Below are positions 20,816-32,393 of a stretch of DNA of 64,000 bases, piece after piece; within the stretch, counting starts at the first letter, position 1, and each line of letters starts with the position of its first letter. Below the pieces are notes generated by a model. It worked only from the letters and a program-made list of their open reading frames with translations, did no database searches and was not told the DNA's origin. Location: the NCBI GenBank assembly GCA_949318235.1, contig OX439130.1, forward strand, positions 37,189,851-37,253,850. Reading direction: 5' to 3'. The DNA is from Ecdyonurus torrentis (lineage: Eukaryota; Arthropoda; Insecta; Ephemeroptera; Heptageniidae). Both the position numbers and the translations under genes were made by a program.

Positions 20816-21016
20816 AAAATGTATGACATTGTATATAGTTATTATATGTTATTGTTAATGATATTATAAAGTAAGTTAGATGTTAAAAAATAAAATTGTA
20901 TATTCACATTATTACTAGTTTTTTATTGAGAAGCAAAGTAAACATATTTACATATATAAAATTAAAACTATGTGCTACTATAGTGTAAGAATAAAATATA
21001 AAATTAAAGTATAATT
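20816..21016. other. Intergenic space between convergent Polinton genes
   Basis: Two hundred bases of AT-rich DNA. AATAAAATTG near 20889 could serve integrase mRNA. No gene is seen. Confidence 0.5.
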
Positions 21017-23185
21017 CTAGTCAATATCCATATCCACTGCCACATTCATTGCTACATCCATGTCTACATTCATTTCCAACGCACGTACGCTCTTATGTCC
21101 ATATGGTAGTGTATTGATCCCGTCCCCCAGAATGATACGTTTATCATCATAGAATGATAAAGCTATCTTAGTGGAATCAACGGTAGAAACATTATGTTTC
21201 TTTGACATGATGTTTCTATAAGATACAAGAGATGGTTCTTTAGTATGAAGACATTTTAAATAATCTGCTATGGTCACTTTCTTTTTGACTGCGTATGATT
21301 TTACTCCCTTGATTTTCTTGACGTGCTGACCGTCAAATTCAATGAAGTACATTTTAGGACGTAAGCCACAGAACCGATTTATTGGTTTACCATTGGTCTC
21401 GTCCTTGAATTTACACAACACCTTCATATTCTCAAGAGAGTAACACATATGTGTCTTGGGATAACCAGAGAAATCAAAATGCTGCTTCATTTCCAAGCAG
21501 TCCTTGTATATATCAGATGTTTCTACCATGTATATCCAGGCATCAGTATCTCCATACAAAAGCTTCAACTTTTCACCATACCTAGCCTTCAATACATCAT
21601 AGTAAAACTCGTACATGGTTATTTTCGATATATCAAGAATAGCTTGGCCAATGTAAACAGGCTTATTCATGATGATGCTCTCTTTAGCCAAATGCACAGC
21701 TACAACATTCTCTGCAGATATGGTTCTGTCTAAGAAGTTACACTTATTTATAAGTTTTTGGAGCAAAACTTCTGTGGTAACGATACGAATAATCATGCGA
21801 TTTCTTACTTGCTCCATGGTCTTGCCGAATACTGCATTGTTCATCAACTTGAAAAAATCTCTTTCAAACTGATTAAGAGCTGCTTGTCTAAGTTTTGTAT
21901 TATGATTGATATATGAAGCTAACCAAGCTGATTGTTTGAATTTAATAGCTCTATGAATTTTAGTAATGACGAGACCGTGAGCAATGGCCTCTTTAAGAAA
22001 TCTATAATGTGCCACATACTTTTCCTTGTGATGCAATGTGCTTACGAGCTTGGGATATTTTGAACCAACAGGCACAGACTTGTGAGGTAAAAACGGCAAA
22101 TCGGAATGAACGTCATGCAAGTGATCAGGATATGCAACATCGACTTCAAATATGTACCCCTCGTCGGCATCGTCTTTTATATCATTGATTGGCTTTATTG
22201 AATCTACATAGGCCCATTCAAACCCTCCATAAGGCAGGTGATTTATCATGGCTCCACCATATAAATTGTTACTGTCCGATGGATTGTTGGCAACAGCGTG
22301 ACGAGTGACACAAGTGGTGAAGCCACCGCGTATTCCCTCCTTAAACATCAGCAACATATCGTAATCCTGTAATAGTTCAAGAGTGACTTTCGTTTTTTTC
22401 AATGCAGCATCCCACGCAAGACCCGGAGCTGTGAAGTAATAGCATGGATCAAGTTCATAATTTTTTAAACATAAGTCGCGAAAGCGTTCAAACACATCGG
22501 CAAGGATCAAAACATCAGTTCTAAGATACAAGTTACTATATTCGCCGAGAGTTTTGATATTGAACTGATCCCAAACAGTCTGAGCATATAGATAATCCTC
22601 ATCACTTATGTCTGACTCTGTGAGCAAGCTTCTAAACTTTTCTTTAGCAGGCAGAGAAGTTTCTTTCAACTTATCAAGGGAATCTGTATAGTCATAGCAA
22701 TAAACACCTTTGCGAAGTAAGAGCTGCAACTGCTCTTTTGATACGTTGCTATTTTTAGCTGTTTCCATGAATGCATCGCGAGGTAAATTATTTGCCAGAG
22801 TAGAAAGACTAGATGGCATAAATCTGAGGCTGTCGAGCAATCTACATTTAATGTTTCCAATTTTTTTAGTAAAACTTATATACTTCTCCTCAGTGTTTGG
22901 GATCACTTCTACATCGCCTGGTACCACACCTAATTTTTTAACAATGAAATGTGAATCGTAGTTAGACAGACCGTGGAAGAATATGGGCAGTACTCTCGGC
23001 TTCCTATTATTTAAGTTACAAATGTTATGACAGGCACCCCTATAAGCACCCGTGATGTGATCATGGTCTCTCACTTTGTAGATGCTAGCAGTAAACAAAT
23101 TATTACATAAGTAGCATTCTTTAGCAGCAGCATACGAGGCTTTCTTCCGCCACTGTAAGTGAATTCGTAGGATCTTGCTTGGCAT
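21017..23185 (-). pseudogene. Polinton DNA polymerase B, catalytic part (frameshifted)
   Basis: This is the exonuclease/polymerase portion of a protein-primed type B DNA polymerase that would replicate the element. In order: a Cys/His cluster (ECYLCNNLF then KVRDHDHITGAYRGACHN), the Exo II-like block HGLSNYDSHF, the Exo III-like block YLRTDVLILADVF, motif A DSNNLYGGAM, motif B KLMNNAVFGKTMEQV and motif C LYGDTDAW. The catalytic Asp residues of motifs A and C are present. The C-terminal tail is a simple MN/VDMD repeat (encoded by ATCCAT-like repeats at 21020-21075) and may be slippage. The apparent start at 23185 is not genuine: the reading frame continues from the neighbouring segment through a one-base frameshift near 23121-23150. 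The gene is therefore broken here unless the base is a sequencing error. Confidence 0.88.
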
Positions 23186-24299
23186 AGATCTCTTTTACAA
23201 TGTTTGCTATCTTTTGTATATATTTTACAAAGTGACCTCCAATATCATCATCTTCACACTTTTTTCTATGCGTAAATGGTTCTTTTGGCAGATACTTTTT
23301 TTCTGCTTCATTTAACCCATAAGTTTTAATATGAACACAATAACTCATAAGATCATGCACTTGAGTAGAAGTGGTGCTAGATTCGTTCGGGTTTGGCATA
23401 CAACTGTCAACTTTTTTTAAAATACTATGGAAATCTGCATAAAGAACTATTGGTAAGCGAAGAGAATGTTCAACGTTTTTAAATTTTATTTCAGAATGCT
23501 CTTGATCAGGCATTAAAATTCTAGCAACTTTCCTCTTGCTACATAATTCTTTATGCTGTTTCAAGTTTTCTTCACCATTTCTATCTTTGTAATAAAATGT
23601 AAAACATCTTTTACAAATACTTTTTCTATTGCTTCTCTTACTAAGCTGAGATGTTACGAGCCTCTCGAAATCAGAAATATAACAAAAGTGAGTTGAACCA
23701 TATTTGTCAGTTAAAAACAATAAATCTCTATGATCTTCTAATGCATTTTCACAAACTTTTAAAGGAAATACTTTGTCATTTTCATCTAAACGGAATACGT
23801 TAATACTCATGTTGTTTACTGTTTCAAAAGTAGGGATCTCACTCAGCTTAGTAGGAGCATTTATACATTTAAAGTTATATTTGTTTGACATTTTAGAATA
23901 ATCGTAGCTCTCTGGGCGTGATTCTGTGACTAACTTTGCTAAAACTGAATATTTGAAACAATGTGAGTCATTGTTTTGTATATTTACAACTGCGTTGCGT
24001 TTACGTAAGCTTTCAGGCAAAGAAATGTAGCCATTGCCTCTAAGAGGATTGAATTTATTTACACGAACTTCTATGCCTTGCACTTTAGAAACTGTCCAGC
24101 CACTACCTTTTCCTTGAAACTCACTCATTTCACGTTGCAACTTGTCATATGTTTTTGCAACATAGTCATTTAAATCACTTTCTCTGTAAATTGCTACATT
24201 CATTGTTTTGAAGTTTTTTTCTTGGATTTCACCTCGTAAATTTTCATGCTCAACTTCAAACCTCACATTTACTTTCAAACACTGCTTGATAAGTAACTC
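23121..24299 (-). pseudogene. Polinton DNA polymerase B, middle part (split by retrotransposon)
   Basis: About 390 codons between the gypsy insertion and a frameshift. The region holds the N-terminal part of the polymerase and the Exo I motif, here LPIVLYADFHSIL. Family members normally read D-F-E at this site, but the Glu is replaced by His (codon at 23427-23429). A CKRCFTFYY...H...C stretch earlier resembles a zinc-binding module. Upstream, the frame would run into the gypsy LTR at 24300; the ATG near 24314 is LTR sequence and not a genuine start. Downstream, the frame ends at a stop at 23121 within the region overlapping the next segment. Reading frames on the two sides of the gypsy element are in register. 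Confidence 0.85.
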
Positions 24300-24954
24300 T
24301 GTAGCCTGCGCCATAGTGAATGTTGTTTTCCGAACCCCGAACCCCGCTACTGAGTTACCTTCTTCTCGCTCTCCGGCGCTCCGCCGCTGTAACCTGCTCT
24401 GCCGCCGGACTCGTCCTCGTCGCTCTCGGCCGTCGCTGAATATTCACGCAAAGCGTACAGCTTTGGTGGATGTATTAATGAATAATTCTGTGATAACTTA
24501 TTGATAATCTATACTAAAAGATTATCAATTATAACTGTTATTGATAATGTTTATTAGTAATATAATGTTATTAATTCTTCTGCATTTCTTATATGATATT
24601 GGAGAACTTTTCAAATCAAAAACTCACATAAGTAACACTATATTTTATTATAAAATTATGAATGTGGATTATAAGTGATAAAATTAGCGCTATATGCCGA
24701 ACAATGCATAGAGCGGCGTTATAGCTTGAGGCGCCAGCGCGACACCTCAAGCTCCACACTCAGACTATCTTTCTTCCCGTCGCCTCACACGCAACACACG
24801 CAATTATGCTATAATGCACTTTTTATGCAGTTAAACTATAAAGAAGTACATCTTGTACTATATGAACGCGAATATGTAAAGAGGACTAAATATCAATAAT
24901 AAAACATTACATTATTTTATTATTAATATTGATGTTTAGGACGCGCGGGTTACA
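24300..24954 (-). repeat. Gypsy 3' LTR
   Basis: 655 bp bounded by TGTA/TACA, matching 32408-33062 base for base by eye. It is GC-rich for the window at its left end (CTCCGGCGCTCCGCCGCTG). It contains a short hairpin-forming repeat around TTGATAATCT/AGATTATCAA near 24500-24530. No polyadenylation signal was assigned. Confidence 0.95.
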
Positions 24955-24968
24955 TCACCCCCCTTCTC
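24955..24968 (-). other. Polypurine tract of the gypsy element
   Basis: On the element strand, GAGAAGGGGGGTGA sits directly against the 3' LTR start TGTAACCC. This is the expected position and composition for the primer of plus-strand DNA synthesis. Confidence 0.8.
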
Positions 24969-25734
24969 GGAAAATTCTTGCCCCCAAGAATGATTACTAA
25001 GCAGGCGAGTTATTATGCATCTGTGCAATATAAAATGTGGTGTTGTGTTGCATGGAAGCGAAGAAAAGCAAAGTCTGACATGACATAATACATACATCTT
25101 AAAAATATATGAGAATTTACTCGTAAGCAAAATTATAGGAAAGTTACATCCGTTTATGTAGCTTATTTAGCATATGACAATTTACTGAGAATTTTTTCTT
25201 TTCTTACTTTTTATAATGTAGAACTTTTTATACATGAGAAATTCAGTAAATAAAATTAAAACGAATTTTATAATTATTGCTATTTTTAGGTAAAATTATT
25301 ATTCAAAACTAATATTGTTATGAATTATTTTTAAATCATAATCATTGAATATTATTATTGATATAACATAACAGAATAAAATTTTTATTATATAAGTAAT
25401 ACATAATATTGCATATTACGCATTTTTCTATATTATTTCTTGTTATTACGTTTATTTTTACTTTTAAAATTACGGTAAAATATAGATATATATGAATTAT
25501 ATTTAAAAATTACAATTTGTCTTAAAATGTTTTATAGTTGAATACAAAAATAGATTTAAAAATAGGTTTTTAACATTATAATATTAAAAATTTTTTTATT
25601 TTTTTTTTTTTATACTTATAAATTTGTTAATTTTCCTTGGTTTTATTAATTTTTAGCAAATTGCAGGATAAACTAGAAATATTGAATGAATATTATATAT
25701 TTATTATAAAATTTAAAACTTTTTTTTTTTTTTG

Positions 25735-25766
<32 letters not shown>

Positions 25767-26870
25767 GATATTATTGTTTAGCAATAATGCAATAATATGC
25801 TTGGCATGATAATTTTCATTCAGTATTTCAACATATGACATAACATTAAATTGAATTTTATTTAGAGAATAAAATTTGTTGTATATTATAGAATAAAGTA
25901 TTGCCCTTATATGGTTTATGTGTTAAGTTTTTCATAAATTTTTATGATTTTACATTTAGTAATATTACATAAATAGAAATTATTGTAAATTTTTCGTTTA
26001 ATAATTGATATTTCATGCAAATTACACTTTACTTCGTGCATTTTTTTTATTGCAATTATTATTTAGATTTAAATAGTTAATTATTTTTTACATTCAATTT
26101 TTTGCATATATCTTGATGTTATAAGAAAATTATGTATATTTTTTTATGAGATTTAAAACTATTATTATTAAAGTAATTATTTTTATTCGATATTATTATT
26201 TTACTGAATCGTAATTTTTTAGTTAATATTATATATATTTTTTTAAGCATATGAAATTGAAGCAACATAAAATATTTTTTATTTAAACATTAGTTTTAAA
26301 ATTATTATTAATTATAGATAAACTTAAACCTTTTTTTTTTTTTTTACTATAATATTATTGTAAATATTATTTTTACACTTTGCATTTTTTCAGTGTAAAA
26401 TTTTTTTTTTTTTTTTTACGTGTAATTAAATTATTGCAGTTTTTAGTTAAAATATGATATTTAAAATATGGTATTTAAAAATACAAGTTATTTTGATAGA
26501 TTATTTATACTAACTTTTACTTATTGAAACTTTAAATATTACTTTTTTTTTTTATATAGTTTTAACGCAAATTAAATGTTTAATTTTAAATTCAAGTATT
26601 GTGTTAATGTTTTATATAATTTTTAGTTTTTATATATAGTTTATATGATGATAATTATTACTATTTTTTATTTTGATATTTATAATTTGTAAGTAATTAT
26701 ACTTTTTACGGTATATAATATTTTTTAATATTTTATTTCTAACTGATGATTTAGTTAATATTTTAGTTATCTTTTGCAATAAAAGTTATTTTCTATAGAA
26801 AAATGATAACTTTTAGTTTGAAATTATATAATTAATTGTGTTTTGATTTTCAAGTCTGTAAATCACGAAA
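24969..26870 (-). other. Long AT-rich 3' non-coding region of the gypsy element
   Basis: About 1.9 kb between the pol stop and the polypurine tract with no open frame above 64 codons, and extreme AT content with many T and A runs. This is where errantivirus-like gypsy elements carry env. Nothing recognisable as env or its remnant is seen. Confidence 0.75.
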
Positions 26871-29800
26871 TTACATGAATTTACTATAGAAACCTTGCAC
26901 TGTCCTTCCTCGTGTGGCTCTCACACCGGGTCTTAGGGGTAGTTCTTCCTCACTCACAACACTGTTATTGTCATTTTCCTCGTGCTCGGACTCATCCGAA
27001 CGTGGGGTGTCACGTGTCACTCGTTGACGTGGCGTATCTTGCTTGCTTGTCGAGGGTTGTGGGTTGTTTCTTGTATCATCGTGCGGTTCATCTGATGCTG
27101 GAACCTGTGAACAAGAGACAGACACGGCAGTAGTGGCTCTTTTTTTAAACAACTTCAACCTATTATTATGCACGACTACTAATCTATTTGGCAGTTGTAT
27201 TTCTGAGTTTACAGGCGACAAAATTCTTGTTATAGGAAATGGTCCTTTGAATTTAGCAGCGAGTTTTGGAGATTCTCCTTTCTTCACTGAGTCGTCGTGC
27301 AGCCATACCATGTCATCAACTTTAAAAGTTACCTCTCTACTTTTTTTATTATGAGCTTTAGCATATTTCAGGAAAGATTTATGATTATTTTCAAAAACTT
27401 CTTGACATATTAATTTTAGTTTTTCAGCTAGATTTTGAACATCTTCATTGTTAATTTCAGGCAGTTCATCTTGAATTAAACTAAATGGAGTACGCATTTT
27501 CTTACCATAGACAACTTCATATGGGGAATATTTGTTTAAACTATGATGCGGTTTTGTATTGTGTACACAAACAACATATTGCAAAAATTCAGGCCACTTC
27601 TTTTGATGTTTATTTACATAATGTGATAGCATTTTTTTAATGTCTTTATGAACAACTTCAGTTTTTCCATTAGAAGCTGGGTGTTTAGGGGTGGTTCTGA
27701 GTTTTGTAATATCAAGTAATTTACACATTTCAGAGAATAATTCACTTTCAAACTGTCTGCCTAAGTCTGAATAAAGATATTTAGGACAATTATATACAAG
27801 AGCAAAATGTTTCACGAAATTACGTGCTACAGTTTGTGCAGTTTGGTCTTGCATGGGTATCATGACAAGAAAACGACTGAAAAAATCAACAATTGTTAGA
27901 ATATATTGAAATTCACTAGTAGCTGGTAGTTGAGTAATATCGATACCTACAAATTCAAATGCTTCACAAGGTTGTGGCATTTCTATGAGTTTCATTTTTG
28001 TTTTGTCAGTTTCACGACGTGCTGCGCATGATGGACATGTGATACAATAAAAATCTACGTCTCTTCTTCTATTGGGCCAATAATATTGAGATGCTATTTT
28101 CTTGTGTGTAACTTGTTTACCACAGTGTGCAGATAAAATTGAGTCATGTTCTTGCTGTAATACTATGTTACGCAATGATTTTGGAAGTACAGCTCTGGGG
28201 CCATTACCTGACTGGTAAAATAATATGCCATCATGTTTGAAAAAATTTGGTTTTTTACTTAACATTTTACATTCTGGATCACGTTGTTGATGACTTTGCA
28301 ATTCATCCAAATCAAATACTTTTACTACATTTACAAATCTACTTAATGAATCGGCATTACCATGTGATAATCCTGCACGATGTACTACACTGAAAGAATA
28401 ATCTGAAATTTCAAGTGCCATACGTAATAATTTACTGTTTGGATTTTTCATAGTTAATAGATATTTTAATGCAGCGTTATCTACGACTACTGTAAAATGT
28501 GGTTGTCCATACAAATAATATTTGAAGTGTTTTAAACTCCAGCAAAAACCTATCATTTCACGAATTGCAGCTGATTCAGCTTGTTCTCTAGGAGCAAGTT
28601 TGCGGGATGCATAAGCACAAGGATGATAAATTCCATCTTCACCTAGCTGTTCTAGGACTGCGCCGCTGGCCCAGCCACTCGTATCAACACAAAGTCGAAA
28701 TTCTTTTCTAGGATCTGGTATAGCTAGTACAGGTGATGACGTCATAATCTTTTTAATTTTTAAAAATGCATCTATGCATTCTTGAGTGAAATTTACTTTT
28801 TTCTTCAAATTATTTTTATGATTTTTTAATAAATCTGATATTGGTCTATTTATTTCAGCATAATTTTTAATTAATATTCTATAATAACCTGAAAGTCCAT
28901 TCCAAGCCATTACATCACGAATATCGTGTGGTATTTGGAAATCTTGAATTTTTTGTACAAGTCTAGGATCTGCTGATATTGTATTATTTTCTATTGTGTA
29001 GCCTAGGAAAATAATTTTTTGCACTGCAAATTGACATTTTTTCAAGTTTACTGTGACGTTGCCATATTGTAGTCGTTCTAAAACTTGACGAGTTCTAGCT
29101 ATATTTTCTTCTATTGTATTAGAAAATACACATAGATCATCTATGTAACATAGTACTATTAGAGGCGATAGATTATGAAGTAATCCATCTAAAAATCGCT
29201 GCATACTAGCTGAAGCATTTTTTAAACCTTGCGGCATAAAATTATACTCGTATGTACCTGCATATTTACCTGAAGGTACAGTAAAAGCAGTGTATTTTTT
29301 ACTATTTTCAGCAAGTGGTATATTGTAAAATGAGTCTTTTAAATCTAGAGTTGTAAAATATTTACATTTTGATAAATTAGATAATGAATCTTGAATATTT
29401 AAGAATGCATAGGGCTCAGCTTCAGTTAAAGTATTGATTTTTCTCAGGTCCAAAGTTACTCTATATTGAATAGTACCATCAGGTGTTTTCTTCCTGACTA
29501 AAACTATGCCACTATTATATGGACTAGTTGATTTTCTTATAGTTCTTGAATCTAGTTGAGCGCCTAGAGAAATATCGGCATAATCTTGCAGGGCCATACT
29601 TATTTTATATGGTTTTGTTCTAACTATCTTATCTTCAGTTAAACGAATATTATGTTCTACTAGATGAGTACCTTCTCTAATTTTCTTTTCTATGAATATA
29701 TCACGAAAATCATCTAATATCATAGCTTTAAATTCTTCTCTAAATTTAGGTGGTAAATGTTGTAATTTTTCATTTAATATTTCTTCATTAATTTCTAACT

Positions 29801-30848
29801 CTTCTTCGTAGTCTACATTTTCTGAGTGTATGTTATGAACGTGTCGAGTTGCATTCTCCGTATTGCTCTCGGCCGTGAGACAATCCGCACTCATAATATC
29901 ATTTTGAGTTACTGCGATTATACGAGCAATAAGCGTACCTTTGATTAATGTTATATTAGAAGTATTGAAATTAGAAATTTGCACGGGCACAAAATATTTG
30001 CATTGTATGCAATTTTTTGTACAATGATGTGAATTACATTCTTGTTTAATTAATTGTGATATAGTACGTGCAACATAAATTCTTTTTTCATCGAGAGGCT
30101 GATTAACTTCAAGTGGCTCTACGACAAAGAAATTATTTCTAAATTCTAATGCTTGTTTATGAGAAACTTGAAAGAAATTTATTTTTGCGTTCCCTGGAGA
30201 AATTTTAAGGGGTGCTGTAGTTTTAAGTGGAGTATACCGAGGTGGAGTAGGCAATTGGCGTCCCAAATGCTTAACCTCAGCATAATTTGAATCATCGGTG
30301 TAACTTGATACTAATGGAAATGTGTGTCCATGTAGTGTAATCTCATTTTTACCGATGTTAATCACGCCCCTGTATTTACGCAAAAAATCAATTCCTAACA
30401 AACCATCATAATTGTAACACTCATGCTTAACAACGTGCATCTCAATTTTATAATTATTATGGTCAATGTTCATCTTCACGTTCTTGCAGCCATATGAATT
30501 TACTTTTTGGTTCCCCAAACCAAATATTTGAAATTTATTTTTCATTAAGTTACTAGTATCTACAGTATTCCATATTACAGAAGTTTCAGCTGCTGTATCG
30601 ATTAAAAATCGCATATTATTATTATTTATTTTACATTCTAAAATTAAATTGTATTGATTATTTACATTATATACGTTTTTATTACTAATTGGAACAAATT
30701 TTTGTTCTAATTTAGGGGTTGGCGCAACCCATGGCCGTGTGGGGCGCCCTGGAGAAAATTTGGCTCCACGTCTTGCAAGCAAGAGAATTCTTGTTGCGAA
30801 TCGCTCGGATTTAATGAATGAGAAATTTCTTGTTGCGAATTTTCGCAA
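26871..30848 (-). CDS. Gypsy pol: protease, reverse transcriptase, RNase H, integrase
   Basis: This 1325-codon open frame lies in the -1 frame relative to gag and overlaps its end by 142 bp. Translation probably enters by frameshifting near 30755-30761, so the first ATG at 30848 is not the functional start. The aspartic protease at about residues 80-165 carries DTAAETSVIW (DTA in place of the common DTG/DSG) and LLGIDFL. Reverse transcriptase at about 400-620 has TTLDLKDSFYNIPL, FMPQGLKNAS and the catalytic YIDD. RNase H (about 690-800) begins FRLCVDTSGWASGAV. Integrase (about 880-1120) has an HHCC zinc finger (HCGKQ...H...CITCPSC) and a DDE core: GIDIT, SDLGRQFES, GKTEVVH. The last 80 residues are low-complexity and charged. 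The frame is intact. The element functions inside its own particles and is independent of the Polinton around it. Confidence 0.93.
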   Translation of the reverse strand: MRKFATRNFSFIKSERFATRILLLARRGAKFSPGRPTRPWVAPTPKLEQKFVPISNKNVYNVNNQYNLILECKINNNNMRFLIDTAAETSVIWNTVDTSNLMKNKFQIFGLGNQKVNSYGCKNVKMNIDHNNYKIEMHVVKHECYNYDGLLGIDFLRKYRGVINIGKNEITLHGHTFPLVSSYTDDSNYAEVKHLGRQLPTPPRYTPLKTTAPLKISPGNAKINFFQVSHKQALEFRNNFFVVEPLEVNQPLDEKRIYVARTISQLIKQECNSHHCTKNCIQCKYFVPVQISNFNTSNITLIKGTLIARIIAVTQNDIMSADCLTAESNTENATRHVHNIHSENVDYEEELEINEEILNEKLQHLPPKFREEFKAMILDDFRDIFIEKKIREGTHLVEHNIRLTEDKIVRTKPYKISMALQDYADISLGAQLDSRTIRKSTSPYNSGIVLVRKKTPDGTIQYRVTLDLRKINTLTEAEPYAFLNIQDSLSNLSKCKYFTTLDLKDSFYNIPLAENSKKYTAFTVPSGKYAGTYEYNFMPQGLKNASASMQRFLDGLLHNLSPLIVLCYIDDLCVFSNTIEENIARTRQVLERLQYGNVTVNLKKCQFAVQKIIFLGYTIENNTISADPRLVQKIQDFQIPHDIRDVMAWNGLSGYYRILIKNYAEINRPISDLLKNHKNNLKKKVNFTQECIDAFLKIKKIMTSSPVLAIPDPRKEFRLCVDTSGWASGAVLEQLGEDGIYHPCAYASRKLAPREQAESAAIREMIGFCWSLKHFKYYLYGQPHFTVVVDNAALKYLLTMKNPNSKLLRMALEISDYSFSVVHRAGLSHGNADSLSRFVNVVKVFDLDELQSHQQRDPECKMLSKKPNFFKHDGILFYQSGNGPRAVLPKSLRNIVLQQEHDSILSAHCGKQVTHKKIASQYYWPNRRRDVDFYCITCPSCAARRETDKTKMKLIEMPQPCEAFEFVGIDITQLPATSEFQYILTIVDFFSRFLVMIPMQDQTAQTVARNFVKHFALVYNCPKYLYSDLGRQFESELFSEMCKLLDITKLRTTPKHPASNGKTEVVHKDIKKMLSHYVNKHQKKWPEFLQYVVCVHNTKPHHSLNKYSPYEVVYGKKMRTPFSLIQDELPEINNEDVQNLAEKLKLICQEVFENNHKSFLKYAKAHNKKSREVTFKVDDMVWLHDDSVKKGESPKLAAKFKGPFPITRILSPVNSEIQLPNRLVVVHNNRLKLFKKRATTAVSVSCSQVPASDEPHDDTRNNPQPSTSKQDTPRQRVTRDTPRSDESEHEENDNNSVVSEEELPLRPGVRATRGRTVQGFYSKFM

Positions 30849-32128
30849 TAATATTCTTGTTGTGAATTTTCACAATAATATTCAGGCTTTGAATTTTCAC
30901 AATAATATTCAGGGGGTTGTAAATCACGTGGTTTCTTGCGAGGGGTAAAATCTTGCGCATTTTGCCTATACTGATCAAAGCTATTAAACTGATGCTGATC
31001 GAAGTCATAATAACCAGCTGATTGATTATTATCGATATTATTGAATGAATTTTGAGAGTTGAAGTTATTTGGATTATTATCTGAATTTTGATGATATCGA
31101 CGTTTCTTGCGATTAGAAGTTTCAGTGAAATATTGATGATTGATTATTTCAGGATTTTGAATTTCAGCAAAATCTGATCGATATTGATTTTCAATAAATT
31201 TTTGATACTGATAATCATTGTAGTAAGGTGAGAAATTACGATTGAATGAAGTATTTGAACGTAGAGTAGTTTCAAATTGATTGAGTGGTGGGGGTAAATT
31301 TGAATTTGGCAAATATTGATTATTTGTAGATTGATAATTATCAATTTTTGCGCGTCTTGTTGCTTCATTGAATGCAATTGCCGTCGATACTGCTTTATCA
31401 AACGTCTCAGGACATGCTCCACGCACGCGGTCGCCTAGAACTGTTCCTCCTAGACCATGCAGGAAACTATCTAGCGCACGCTGATCAGCTTCGAACTTCA
31501 CCGCCTCATTTCTATCATTATTATCAGTCAATTCATAAGTATTTACATTTACTGATTTAATTCTATCGGCAAATTGTTCAATTGATTCCTCCGATTGAAT
31601 CGTAATTACAGATAATAATTCTCTATAATAACGTGTTGTATTCTTACATTTGAATCGATTAATCATGATGTTTTTGAATTCATTATAACATTTTACTTCT
31701 TTGGCTTTCACGTCGCTGCTCACGAAAGTCAGCGCTTCTCCATCAAGAATTTGCTTTGCAATTAAGAGAGTTTTATTTACATCCCATCCCCCTAATTCTT
31801 GAGCTTGTTCCACTTTTTGGAAGAAATTATGAATATTTTCCTGAACTTTTCCTGAAAATTTAGGTATAGTATTCATAAGAATAAGTGTACTTGAAGTATC
31901 TGAAGTTTTAGCTATTTGAAAATTTTCTTGCATAACTGTTAGTCTTGTTTTTAATTCAGCAATAGTTGTAGTTTCTATTTCATCTATTTTCTCTTTTTGA
32001 TTTTTATTCAAAGATTTTAATTCAGAAATTTCATCTTCATGTGATTTATTTTTTTCTTTCAGTGCATTTATTTCATGTACTAAATCAATGAGAGAATATT
32101 CTTTACCATTATGTGTAAAGAAAGCCAT
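30707..32128 (-). CDS. Gypsy gag (capsid-like) protein
   Basis: A 473-residue structural protein forming the particle that packages element RNA. Residues 20-75 are a predicted coiled coil rich in Glu and Lys. Residues 85-260 match the retrotransposon Gag core in style (TIPKFSGKVQENIHNFFQKV, then a run of helices ending in SFLHGLGG). The C-terminal half is Asn/Gln/Tyr-rich. It contains three to four tandem copies of a 10-residue unit, EYYCENSQQE, encoded by 30-bp repeats at about 30810-30915. No CCHC zinc knuckle is seen; basic stretches such as RKKRRYH may bind RNA instead. It starts at the first ATG after the leader, 279 bp from the 5' LTR. Confidence 0.9.
   Translation of the reverse strand: MAFFTHNGKEYSLIDLVHEINALKEKNKSHEDEISELKSLNKNQKEKIDEIETTTIAELKTRLTVMQENFQIAKTSDTSSTLILMNTIPKFSGKVQENIHNFFQKVEQAQELGGWDVNKTLLIAKQILDGEALTFVSSDVKAKEVKCYNEFKNIMINRFKCKNTTRYYRELLSVITIQSEESIEQFADRIKSVNVNTYELTDNNDRNEAVKFEADQRALDSFLHGLGGTVLGDRVRGACPETFDKAVSTAIAFNEATRRAKIDNYQSTNNQYLPNSNLPPPLNQFETTLRSNTSFNRNFSPYYNDYQYQKFIENQYRSDFAEIQNPEIINHQYFTETSNRKKRRYHQNSDNNPNNFNSQNSFNNIDNNQSAGYYDFDQHQFNSFDQYRQNAQDFTPRKKPRDLQPPEYYCENSKPEYYCENSQQEYYCENSQQEISHSLNPSDSQQEFSCLQDVEPNFLQGAPHGHGLRQPLN
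30755..30761 (-). promoter_or_regulatory. -1 ribosomal frameshift slippery site between gag and pol
   Basis: On the element strand the heptamer A-AAT-TTT is in gag frame as X-XXY-YYZ, and slipping back one base gives exactly the pol frame. Five nucleotides later come GGGCGC and, further on, GGGTTGCGCCAACCC. Here GGCGC can pair with GCGCC, or GGGTT with AACCC, so a stimulatory structure is possible. Site and spacing are seen directly; function is inferred. Confidence 0.75.
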
Positions 32129-32393
32129 TTTTTCCCAGATATATTGCTACCAAATTTATTATTAGTCGTGCAATTTTATGTTAAAATTGTAAAAAGAAAT
32201 GAGCTTACCGTGTATGTCCACTGTATAGAGAAATATCCATGAAGAGCGAAAACTGCATCGTTCCGTCTGCTCCTTCTCTCTCTTTGGCCAAGGTAGTGTG
32301 GAAAAGTAGGTAGCACAAACTCAAAGTTCACTGAAAGTGTTCATTGGACGTTCGAAATTATTCACTTAAAGTCACATAGATACGATTCACCAG
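32129..32393 (-). other. Gypsy 5' leader
   Basis: Untranslated sequence between the primer-binding site and the gag ATG. It has no ORF and probably includes RNA packaging signals, though none can be identified by eye. Confidence 0.6.

Noticed and set aside
24969..26870. env gene of the gypsy element
   Set aside because: No frame above 64 codons, no signal peptide or membrane segment, and extreme AT content.
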